From assembly GCF_900111245.1 (NCBI RefSeq), contig NZ_FOGO01000001.1:248001-312000 (forward strand): a stretch of 64,000 bases of DNA. The letters are read 5' to 3'. The notes beneath the pieces were generated by a model that was not told where the DNA came from, searched no databases, and worked only from the letters and a program-made list of their open reading frames with translations. The DNA comes from Streptomyces qinglanensis. Its GTDB lineage: Bacteria > Actinomycetota > Actinomycetes > Streptomycetales > Streptomycetaceae. Shown here piece after piece: positions 40,136 to 47,233 of the stretch. The position numbers and the translations under genes are program-made. Each line of letters opens with the position of its first letter. Positions within the stretch are counted from its first letter, which is position 1.

Positions 40136-40161
40136 GCGGGTACGCGGGGCCGCGTACCCGC
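40136..40161 (+). terminator. Strong hairpin after the molybdate operon
   Basis: Perfect 11-bp stem GCGGGTACGCG / CGCGTACCCGC with a four-base loop, starting 12 bases after the modB-modC stop. No U-tract follows, as is common for terminators in very GC-rich actinobacteria. Confidence 0.75.
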
Positions 40162-40249
40162 GTAGCCGCGGATGCGCGGCCCCGCGGGAGCGGACGGCGG
40201 ACTGCTGCAATCCGGTGGGGGCGACGGCCCCGGCCTCCGCCGCGCCGCT

Positions 40250-40298
40250 GTTCGGGATAATGACCGGGACCGCGCGGCGGTCGTTCCGTATAACGAAC
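40250..40298. promoter_or_regulatory. Two GTTC-N8-GAAC-type operators upstream of the XRE-cupin gene
   Basis: GTTCCGTATAACGAAC (40283-40298) has the GTTC and GAAC half-sites of a palindrome. GTTCGGGATAATGACC (40250-40265) is an imperfect copy, 33 bp away centre to centre (about three helical turns). The same 16-bp site recurs at 41059-41074 before the catabolic operon. It is probably bound by the XRE-cupin protein, giving autoregulation. Confidence 0.7.
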
Positions 40299-40323
40299 AG
40301 AGCATCGCGAGGAAGGAGGGGAC

Positions 40324-40944
40324 GTGAGCGGTCCCCAGGGGTCGATCAGGAGCATGCTGGCACTCAACCTGAAGCGGGTGCGGGCCCGGCGCGGACTGTC
40401 GATCTCCGAGCTCTCCCGCCGGTCGAGGATCGGCAAGGCGACGCTGTCCCAGTTGGAGTCGGGCACCGGCAATCCCACCATCGAGACGGTCTTCAGCCTC
40501 TCGCGCGTCCTGGAGGTGCCGATCTCCGACCTGCTGGACACCCAGCGGCCGGCGGGGCTGCGCGTGGTCCGGGGTGAGGACGTCGAGGTGCTCAGCGGCG
40601 AGGGAGTCGACCTGCGCCCGCTGCAGCGGATCGAGTCGGGAGAGGCCGTCTTCGAGGTGTACGACCAGCAGTTCAGAGCCGGTGAGCGGCGGGACTCGCC
40701 GGGCCATGTGGGCATCGAGCACACCGTGGTGCAGGCCGGGCGGCTGGACGTGGCGGTCGACGGCGAGGAGGTGGAGCTGACGGCCGGGGACTACGTCGCC
40801 TTCGACGCGGCGCTGCCGCACAGCTACGCCGCCGCGGAGGGGACGGTGCGCTCGGTGCTGCTCCTCCAGTACCGGACGGACCAGCGGCTGCATCCGAGCA
40901 CGCCGCACGCGCTGCTCGACGCGGACGCCTCGCCCGGCGCGTGA
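40324..40944 (+). CDS. XRE-family regulator with C-terminal cupin sensor domain
   Basis: A 206-residue regulator. The N-terminal helix-turn-helix is LNLKRVRARRGLSISELSRRSRIGKATLSQLESGTGNPTIETVFSLSRVL; the C-terminal half is a cupin barrel (GHVGIEHTVVQAGRLDVAVDGEEVELTAGDYVAFDAALPHSY) that would bind a small ligand, here probably hydroxyproline or a breakdown product. GTG start follows AGGAGGGG. It is transcribed in the same direction as, and just before, the hydroxyproline operon. Identical-looking palindromes precede both, so it is the likely operon regulator. Confidence 0.92.
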   Translation: MSGPQGSIRSMLALNLKRVRARRGLSISELSRRSRIGKATLSQLESGTGNPTIETVFSLSRVLEVPISDLLDTQRPAGLRVVRGEDVEVLSGEGVDLRPLQRIESGEAVFEVYDQQFRAGERRDSPGHVGIEHTVVQAGRLDVAVDGEEVELTAGDYVAFDAALPHSYAAAEGTVRSVLLLQYRTDQRLHPSTPHALLDADASPGA

Positions 40945-41022
40945 GCCACTGCCCGCGCAGCGGGCCCGCCGTACGGGCAGCAGCACCCGTGCACCGCCCT
41001 CCGGCACCCGGGTGCACATCCG

Positions 41023-41051
41023 TTGACACGCCCCGGGCGCTGACATAGCGT
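41023..41051 (+). promoter_or_regulatory. Promoter of the hydroxyproline operon
   Basis: TTGACA (41023-41028, consensus -35), a 17-bp spacer, and TAGCGT (41046-41051, -10). The start point would fall near 41058, immediately before the palindrome at 41059-41074. Confidence 0.7.
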
Positions 41052-41058
41052 CCCTCTC

Positions 41059-41074
41059 GTTCGCTTTGCCGAAC
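41059..41074. promoter_or_regulatory. GTTC-N8-GAAC operator at the hydroxyproline operon promoter
   Basis: GTTCGCTTTGCCGAAC shares both half-sites and the 8-base spacing with the sites before the XRE-cupin gene. Its position just downstream of the -10 box suits repression by blocking initiation or elongation. It ends 11 bp before the start codon, so GGGAGG (41076-41081) follows it. Confidence 0.72.
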
Positions 41075-41085
41075 AGGGAGGTTCG

Positions 41086-42366
41086 ATGGACCGAACGCGG
41101 GTCGCGGTGCTCGGCGCCGGCATCATCGGAGCGGCCTGCGCGCGGGAACTGGCCCTGGCCGGGCTGGACGTGACGCTGCTCGACCGCGGCGGCGCGGGCG
41201 CGGCCACCACGTCGCACGGCGAGGGCAACGTCCTCGTCTCCGACAAGGGCCCAGGACCCGAACTGCGGCTCGCCCAGCTCTCCCGGCGGTTGTGGCCCGA
41301 GGTGCTGGCCGCGGTCGCGGAGCGCTCCCGGGCCGGGCGGCGGGCGGTCGAGGCCGCCGAATGGCACCCCAAAGGCGGCATCGTCGTCGCCACCACCGAC
41401 GCCGGGGCCCGCGGTCTGACGGAGTTCTCCGCAGCCCAGCGCAGCACCGGGGTACGGGCCGAGGAGCTGACGGCCGACGCACTCCGCACGGCCGAACCCT
41501 TCGTCACCGCCGCGCACACGGCGGCCGTCCACTATCCCGAGGACGCCCAGGTGCAGCCCGCGGGCGCGGCGGCGGCGCTGCTCACCGACGCGTGCGCGGC
41601 GGGTGCCGCACTGCGCACCGGCGAGGAGGTGCTGGCCGGGGTCGTGCGCGGCGGCCGGCTGACCGGGGTCCGCACCCGCGACGGGCTGCTGGAGGCCGAT
41701 CTGTTCGTCGACGCGGCCGGACCGTGGTCGGGTGTGCTCTCCGCCCGGCTCGGGGCACCGGTCGCGGTGGCACCGCGCCGGGGTGACGTGCTGGTGACGA
41801 CGCCGCTGCCGCCGACCGTCTTCCACAAGGTCTACGACGCCGACTACGTGGGCGCGGTCGGCAGCAGCGAGGAGGAGTTGCAGACCGCCGCGGTGGTGGA
41901 GTCCACCGCGGCGGGCAGCGTGCTGATCGGGTCCTCGCGGCGCCGGGCGGGCTTCGACGACCGGCTGCGGCCCGAGGCGCTGTCGGCGGTCGCCGCCAAG
42001 GCGCTGCGCCTCTTCCCCTCCCTGGCGGGAGTACCGGTGATGCGGGCGTACGGCGGGTTCCGGCCGTATGTGCCGGACCATCTGCCGATCATCGGTGCCG
42101 ACCCGCGGCTGCCGGGACTCTGGCACGCGACCGGCCACGAAGGGGCCGGGATCGGGCTGTCGGTGGGCACCGCGCGGCTGCTGCGGCAGCTCGTGCTGGG
42201 CGAGCCGACCGGGGTCGGGAGCCACGCCTTCCGGGTGGACCGCCCGGCCGTCCTGGCCGCGCCCGCACCCCGGCAGCAGGAACAGCCGGCTGCATCCCGG
42301 CGACAGGAACCCCAGGAAGCTCACGAAGCTCAGGACCCTCAGGAACAGGGACAGGAGGAGAGATGA
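41086..42366 (+). CDS. FAD-dependent oxidase subunit of D-hydroxyproline dehydrogenase (beta-like)
   Basis: A 426-residue DAO-family flavoprotein with the FAD fold RVAVLGAGIIGAACARELALAGLDVTLLDRG, the THxEGN-like TSHGEGNVLVSDKGPG loop and C-terminal GGFRPYVPDHLPIIGADPRLPGLWHATGHEGAGIGLSVGTARLL. With the next two genes it forms the alpha-beta-gamma enzyme (LhpBEF/HcnABC-like) that oxidises cis-4-hydroxy-D-proline to pyrroline-4-hydroxy-2-carboxylate. The last ~30 residues are a Gln/Glu-rich tail from short DNA repeats. GGGAGG precedes the ATG. Assignment to hydroxyproline depends on the operon; alone it could be another D-amino-acid or opine oxidase. Confidence 0.88.
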   Translation: MDRTRVAVLGAGIIGAACARELALAGLDVTLLDRGGAGAATTSHGEGNVLVSDKGPGPELRLAQLSRRLWPEVLAAVAERSRAGRRAVEAAEWHPKGGIVVATTDAGARGLTEFSAAQRSTGVRAEELTADALRTAEPFVTAAHTAAVHYPEDAQVQPAGAAAALLTDACAAGAALRTGEEVLAGVVRGGRLTGVRTRDGLLEADLFVDAAGPWSGVLSARLGAPVAVAPRRGDVLVTTPLPPTVFHKVYDADYVGAVGSSEEELQTAAVVESTAAGSVLIGSSRRRAGFDDRLRPEALSAVAAKALRLFPSLAGVPVMRAYGGFRPYVPDHLPIIGADPRLPGLWHATGHEGAGIGLSVGTARLLRQLVLGEPTGVGSHAFRVDRPAVLAAPAPRQQEQPAASRRQEPQEAHEAQDPQEQGQEER

Positions 42367-42737
42367 GCCCGAGACGTCTACCGGCCCGCGGTACCGCCGA
42401 CGGCCGCGGGGAACGCCCGCTGCGGATCACCGTCGACGGGCGGCCCGTCGACGGCGTCGCGGGGCAGACGGTGGCCGGCGTGCTGCTCGCCGCCGGCCGT
42501 ACGGCCTGGCGCAGGGGGCCCTCCGGCGCCGCACGCGGGGTGTTCTGCGGCATCGGCGTCTGCTTCGACTGCCTGGTGACCGTCAACGGCGACCGCGACG
42601 TACGCGCCTGCCTGCGGCGCGCCGCGGACGGCGACGAGGTGCGCACCCAGTCCCGTACCCGGCCCGGTACGGGTGGGTCGCGGTCCGCGGACGCCGGGGC
42701 CGACGGGTACCCGGAGCACGGGGAGGCCACCGGATGA
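42363..42737 (+). CDS. Small [2Fe-2S] subunit of D-hydroxyproline dehydrogenase (gamma-like)
   Basis: A 124-residue ferredoxin-like subunit. Residues ~20-95 hold LRITVDGRPVDGVAGQTVAGVLLAAG and the cluster-binding motif FCGIGVCFDCLVTVNG, with a fourth cysteine in VRACLRRA. Such HcnA/LhpF-type proteins pass electrons between the two flavoprotein subunits. Four-base overlaps with both flanking genes indicate a stoichiometric complex. The C-terminal ~25 residues are low-complexity. Confidence 0.9.
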   Translation: MSPRRLPARGTADGRGERPLRITVDGRPVDGVAGQTVAGVLLAAGRTAWRRGPSGAARGVFCGIGVCFDCLVTVNGDRDVRACLRRAADGDEVRTQSRTRPGTGGSRSADAGADGYPEHGEATG

Positions 42738-44368
42738 CCCGCCGTCATGTCGCGGTGACCGGCGCCGGACCGGCCGGGCTGGCCGCCGCCTGCGCCGCGC
42801 TGGCGGCGGGCGCCCGGGTGACGCTGATCGACTCCGCCGAACAGCCCGGTGGCCAGTACCACCGGATGCCGCCCGAGGCGTCCGCCGGGCACCCCGGCGG
42901 GCTCCGGCACGGCCGGGACGCCTTCCTCCGGCGCCGCAGCCGGGTGCTGACGCATCCGCGCTGCACCTGGTTGCCGGAGACCTCGGTGTGGGCCCTGGAG
43001 CGGACCGGTCCCGCCGACGGCCCACCCGGTGCGGGCTCCGGAGCGCCGCCGCGCGTACACCTGCTGTGCGGCGGCCCCGCGGACGGCTCCGGGCGTACCC
43101 GGCGCACGCTGGACGCGGACGCGCTCGTGCTGGCGACCGGCGCCCACGACCGGGTGCTGCCCTTCCCCGGTTGGGAGTTGCCGGGCGTCTGCACCGCCGG
43201 GGCCGCGCAGGCGCTGGTGAAGGGGGAACGCCTGGTGGTCGGCGACCGCGTCGTCGTCGCGGGCACCGGCCCCTTCCTGCTCGCGGTCGCCGCGTCGCTG
43301 CTGGAGGCCGGCGCGGGGGTGCGGGAGGTACTGGAGGCCGGCACCTTCCCGACCGTGGGCCGCAACTGGCTCAGCCGTCCCTGGGAGTTGGCGGCGCAGC
43401 TCGGCAAGACGGCCGAACTCGCCGGGAGTGCGGCGGCGCTGGTGCGCCACCGGGTGCCCTATCGCCTCGGCCGTACGGTCGTGGAGGCGCGGGGCGACGG
43501 CCGGGTGGAGGAGGTCGTCACGGCGCGGCTGCGCCCGGACTGGTCGGTGGTCGACGGGACGGAGCGCACGGTGCCGGTGGACGCGCTCTGCGTCGGTCAC
43601 GGGTTCAGCCCCCGCCTGGAGCTCCCGCTGGCGGCGGGCTGTGCGCTGCGCGACACACCGGCCGGCGCCGGTGCCGGACCGTTCGTGGTCGTGGACGGGG
43701 AGCAGCGCACCAGCGTGCCGGGCGTCTTCGCCGCCGGGGAGATCACCGGTGTCGCCGGGGCCCCGGCCGCCCGGGTCGAGGGCGCCGTCGCGGGATGGAC
43801 CGCCGCCGGAGGCGACCATGCGGTCCCCGCGCTGCGGGTGCTGCGGCGCAGCCGGGACGAGGGGCGGGCCTTCGCCCGCAGGCTGGCCCGGGCGCATCCG
43901 ATCGGTGCGGGCTGGCCCGGTTGGCTGCGCCAGGACACGGTCGTGTGCCGCTGCGAGGAGACCGACTACGGCACGCTGTGCGCGGCGTTCGGCGACGCGG
44001 CGCAGGCGGCGCCGCGGGTCGCCAGGCTGAGCACCCGGGCCGGGCTCGGCCCGTGCCAGGCCCGGGTCTGCGGTCCCACCGTCGCCGAACTGCGCGCGCG
44101 TCTCGGCGCCGGGCCCGCGGGGCACGGTACGGCCGCTGAGCCGCCCGGGCACACCCCGCACCGCAGGCCGCTGGCCCAGCCCCTCCGGCTCGGCGAACTG
44201 GCCGCCGCGCCCGTCCCGTTCGGCTCCCCGGAGGAAACGCCGGACCGGAGCGGCGGGCCGAAGCCACCCGGCGCGGCCGACCGGACCACCCCGTCCGGCC
44301 CGGTCGCCGAATCCCCAGAGGCTCCGTCCAGCCCGACCGACCCGTCCGACCCGACCGACCAGAGGTGA
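42734..44368 (+). CDS. FAD/[2Fe-2S] subunit of D-hydroxyproline dehydrogenase (alpha-like)
   Basis: A 544-residue flavoprotein. The N-terminal FAD motif is HVAVTGAGPAGLAAACAALAAGARVTLID followed by EQPGGQYHR; an NAD(P)/FAD pyridine-nucleotide fold lies in the middle (DRVVVAGTGPFLLAVAASLLEAG). Near residue 400 a BFD-like [2Fe-2S] site has CRCEETDYGTLCAAF and GLGPCQARVCGPTVAELRARLG. This is the HcnB/LhpE arrangement. The last ~75 residues are a Pro-rich tail with repeated PTDPSDPTD-like sequence. AGAGGTGAG for the next gene lies at its end. Confidence 0.9.
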   Translation: MTRRHVAVTGAGPAGLAAACAALAAGARVTLIDSAEQPGGQYHRMPPEASAGHPGGLRHGRDAFLRRRSRVLTHPRCTWLPETSVWALERTGPADGPPGAGSGAPPRVHLLCGGPADGSGRTRRTLDADALVLATGAHDRVLPFPGWELPGVCTAGAAQALVKGERLVVGDRVVVAGTGPFLLAVAASLLEAGAGVREVLEAGTFPTVGRNWLSRPWELAAQLGKTAELAGSAAALVRHRVPYRLGRTVVEARGDGRVEEVVTARLRPDWSVVDGTERTVPVDALCVGHGFSPRLELPLAAGCALRDTPAGAGAGPFVVVDGEQRTSVPGVFAAGEITGVAGAPAARVEGAVAGWTAAGGDHAVPALRVLRRSRDEGRAFARRLARAHPIGAGWPGWLRQDTVVCRCEETDYGTLCAAFGDAAQAAPRVARLSTRAGLGPCQARVCGPTVAELRARLGAGPAGHGTAAEPPGHTPHRRPLAQPLRLGELAAAPVPFGSPEETPDRSGGPKPPGAADRTTPSGPVAESPEAPSSPTDPSDPTDQR

Positions 44369-44375
44369 GACGCTC

Positions 44376-45341
44376 ATGACCGGCGACATCCGAGCCGCCC
44401 GGCACCCGCAGCCGCAGCGGACCCCACGGGGTCTCGGCGGTGTGCTGGTGGCGACCGCGCTGCCCTACCGCGAGGACGCCTCGGCCCCCGCGGGCCTGGC
44501 CGTGGACCACGACCGCTACGCCGCGCACTGCCGGTGGCTGGTGGACAGCGGCTGCGACGGCGTCGGGCCCAATGGCTCGCTGGGCGAGTACTCCTCCCTC
44601 ACCGACCGGGAGCGCCGGGAGGTGGCCCGCACCGCGATCGAGGCGGTGGGCGGTACGGGCACCGTCGTCGTCGGGGTGCACGGCGTCGGCTCGCACCAGG
44701 CCCGCCGCTGGGCTGAGGCCGCCGCGGAGGACGGCGCGGACGGGGTGCTCTGCCTGCCGCCCACGATGTACCGCGCCAACCGGGGCGAGGTGCTGGCGCA
44801 CTTCGCGGAGGTGGCCGCTGTGGGTCTCCCGGTGATGGTCTACAACAACCCGGTCGACACCAAGGTGGATCTGACCCCGGAACTGGTCGCGGAGATCGCG
44901 CAGATCGACAACGTCGTGGCCGTCAAGGAGTTCTCCGGGGACGTCCGGCGCGTGCTGGAGATCAGGGAGCGGACCGCGGGAACCGGGCTGGAGGTCGTCA
45001 GCGGCGCCGACGACGTGGTGCTGGAGAGCGTGCTGATGGGTGCGACCGGCTGGTTCGCCGGGTTCCCCAACGTCTTCCCGGCCGAGTCGGCGCAGCTCTT
45101 CGAACTGGCCGCGGCGGGGAAGCTGGAGGAGGCGCGGGCCCTGTACGAGCCACTGGTGGCCGCCTTCCGCTGGGATTCGCGTACCGAGTTCGTCCAGGCG
45201 ATCAAGCTCGGCATGGAGCAGGTCGGCAGGTTCGGCGGCCCGTGCCGCCCGCCGCGCGGACCGCTGAGCCCGGCACAGCGGGAACAGGTCGAGGCCGACA
45301 TGGCGCGCGCGGTCGCCGCACTCGCGCAGCGGGGGTCCTGA
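44376..45341 (+). CDS. DapA-family lyase, probable pyrroline-4-hydroxy-2-carboxylate deaminase
   Basis: A 321-residue class I aldolase-fold protein related to dihydrodipicolinate synthase. It shows GPNGSLGEYSSLTDRER, the tyrosine motif VMVYNNPVDTKVDLTPELVAEIAQ and the Schiff-base lysine in VVAVKEFSGDVRR. In hydroxyproline catabolism this family member (LhpC/HypD) deaminates and dehydrates pyrroline-4-hydroxy-2-carboxylate to alpha-ketoglutarate semialdehyde. Placement between the dehydrogenase and the epimerase supports that role over lysine biosynthesis. The stop overlaps the next ATG by one base. Confidence 0.88.
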   Translation: MTGDIRAARHPQPQRTPRGLGGVLVATALPYREDASAPAGLAVDHDRYAAHCRWLVDSGCDGVGPNGSLGEYSSLTDRERREVARTAIEAVGGTGTVVVGVHGVGSHQARRWAEAAAEDGADGVLCLPPTMYRANRGEVLAHFAEVAAVGLPVMVYNNPVDTKVDLTPELVAEIAQIDNVVAVKEFSGDVRRVLEIRERTAGTGLEVVSGADDVVLESVLMGATGWFAGFPNVFPAESAQLFELAAAGKLEEARALYEPLVAAFRWDSRTEFVQAIKLGMEQVGRFGGPCRPPRGPLSPAQREQVEADMARAVAALAQRGS

Positions 45342-46342
45342 TGCGCTCCGTCCGCTCGCTCAGCGCCGTCGACTCGCACACCGAGGGCATGCCGACCAGG
45401 GTCGTCACCGGCGGCGTGCCGCCGATCCCGGGTGCCACGATGGCCGAGCGCCGCCGCTGGGCCGTCGCACACCTGGACGAGCTGCGCAGATTCCTGGTGG
45501 ACGAGCCGCGCGGGCACCCCGCGATGAGCGGCGCACTGCTGCAGCCGCCGCTCCGCCCGGAGGCCGACTGGGGTGTGGTCTACGTCGAGGTGAGCGGCTT
45601 CCTGCCGATGTGCGGGCACGGCACCATCGGGGTGGCGACGGTGCTGGTCGAGACCGGCATGGTGGAGGTGACCGAGCCCGAGACCACGGTCCGGCTGGAC
45701 ACCCCCGCCGGTCTGGTGGAGGCGCGGGTGACCGTGCGGGACGGGGCGGCCGAGCGGGTCACGCTGCGGAACGTGGACGCGTTCGCGCTGGAGCTGGACG
45801 CGGCCGTCCGGGTACCGGGGCTGGGTGAGGTCGGCTACGACATGGCGTACGGGGGCAACTTCTACGCCATCACCGAACTCGACCGGCTGGGCCTGCCGTT
45901 CGACCGGGCGCGGAAGGACGACATCCTGGCCGCAGGGCTCGCCCTGATGGACGCCGTCAACGAGCACAACCGGCCGGTGCACCCGGCCGACCCCACGATC
46001 AGCGGCTGCAAGCACGTGCAGTTCCTGGCGCCGGGCTCGGACGCGCGGCACTCGCGCAACGCCATGGCCATCCACCCCGGCTGGTTCGACCGCTCGCCCT
46101 GCGGCACCGGCACCTCGGCGCGGATGGCGCAACTGCACGCACGCGGCGCGTTGCCGCTGCGCACGGAGTTCGTGAACGAGTCGTTCATCGGCACCCGGTT
46201 CACCGGACAACTGCTGGAGACCACCGAGGTCGGCGGAGTGCCCGCGGTCGTACCGGAGTTCTCCGGCCGGGCGTGGATCACCGGTATGGCCACCTACCTG
46301 CTCGACCCGCGGGACCCGTTCCCGCACGGCTTCGTCCTCTAG
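45341..46342 (+). CDS. 4-hydroxyproline epimerase (proline racemase family)
   Basis: A 333-residue member of the proline racemase family with both catalytic cysteines: MCGHGTIGVATVLVETG and SPCGTGTSARMAQL. It interconverts trans-4-hydroxy-L-proline and cis-4-hydroxy-D-proline, the first step of the pathway. RSLSAVDSHTEGMPTRVVTGG is the typical N-terminus. ATG overlaps the previous stop (TGATG). The next enzyme of the pathway, alpha-ketoglutarate semialdehyde dehydrogenase, is not encoded here. The stop lies eight bases from the IS remnant. Confidence 0.92.
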   Translation: MRSVRSLSAVDSHTEGMPTRVVTGGVPPIPGATMAERRRWAVAHLDELRRFLVDEPRGHPAMSGALLQPPLRPEADWGVVYVEVSGFLPMCGHGTIGVATVLVETGMVEVTEPETTVRLDTPAGLVEARVTVRDGAAERVTLRNVDAFALELDAAVRVPGLGEVGYDMAYGGNFYAITELDRLGLPFDRARKDDILAAGLALMDAVNEHNRPVHPADPTISGCKHVQFLAPGSDARHSRNAMAIHPGWFDRSPCGTGTSARMAQLHARGALPLRTEFVNESFIGTRFTGQLLETTEVGGVPAVVPEFSGRAWITGMATYLLDPRDPFPHGFVL

Positions 46343-46350
46343 TACTCCAG

Positions 46351-47074
46351 TCAGAAATCGTCGTCTGAGCTGGTTCTTCTTCGGCAATGGCAGCGGTGGG
46401 TGAGGGCTTGATGCCGTCTGCGCCAGAGGGACCAGGCCGAGGGTCCGTGGTGGGGTGCGGGGCAGGGCAGCAAGCGTCCAAGAGGCTGCGGACTTCCGCC
46501 ACGGTGAAGCAGATGGTGCTGGTGAAGTCGGTTCTGTTGTGCCGTTGGGCGCGTAGGCACGGCAGTAGGGCGATCTCGCAGGGGTCGGACAGGCTGCGGC
46601 GGGCGAGTACCCATCGCTGACGAGTGGACCGGTCGCCGTCGAAGACCTCGATCGCCGGCGGGCGGGCGGCTGCCCAGTCGCAGATGCCCGAGCCTTTGGC
46701 GCCGTCGCCGCAAGAACGTTCGACAGATACAGCTCCCGGTCCACCAACGCTCCGCCTGTGGCCGGGCGCGGACGGCGAAACTTCGATCCGGCAGTTCCCC
46801 GTCCGGCCAGCCGTACCCGAGTGCTGCCTTTGCACGCGACAGACGTGGTGCCCTTCTTGAAGAAGCCGGTGTCGTCCACGATCAGGACCGCATCCGGGGC
46901 GCCGGAGTGCTCGGTGACGTCATCCTGCACGTCATCCCGGACCGCGACGTCCCAGGCCGCACCGTTCAGCAGCGGTCGGAAACCTGCTGGCCCGCGGTGA
47001 CCTGCATACTCGGCAAGCTGCCGGCGGTTCTTCCGCTCCACCGGAGCCAGTGGACCACGCACGTGGTCCCGCAT
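46351..47074 (-). pseudogene. Decayed IS701-type transposase
   Basis: Fragments in three frames match the IS701/IS4-like DDE transposases of Streptomyces. N-terminal side (to about 46800): PVERKNRRQLAEYAGH, FRPLLNGAAWD and DAVLIVDDTGFFKKG (the first catalytic aspartate). Middle: RWVLARRSLSDPCEIALL and TVAEVRSLLDACC. C-terminal: WSLWRRRHQALTHRCHCRRR then stop at 46351. At ~720 bp it is well short of the ~1.2 kb of a full gene, so there are at least two frameshifts plus an internal deletion. Terminal inverted repeats were not found. It cannot be active. Confidence 0.85.
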
Positions 47075-47233
47075 CCGCCGCCGCAGTCCCCTCGAGAACC
47101 GGCCCGCAACCCGCGCGGACCCGACTCCGCATCCCCCGGCCCACGAGACAGATTCATCGATTCATCCGTCCCCACCATGGCCGACACAACGAAGCCGACC
47201 GACCAGCTCAGGCAGCCGTTTCCGGCTGGATCA

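Noticed and set aside
46351..47074. Active insertion sequence
   Set aside because: Transposase is split over three frames and internally deleted; no terminal inverted repeats found.
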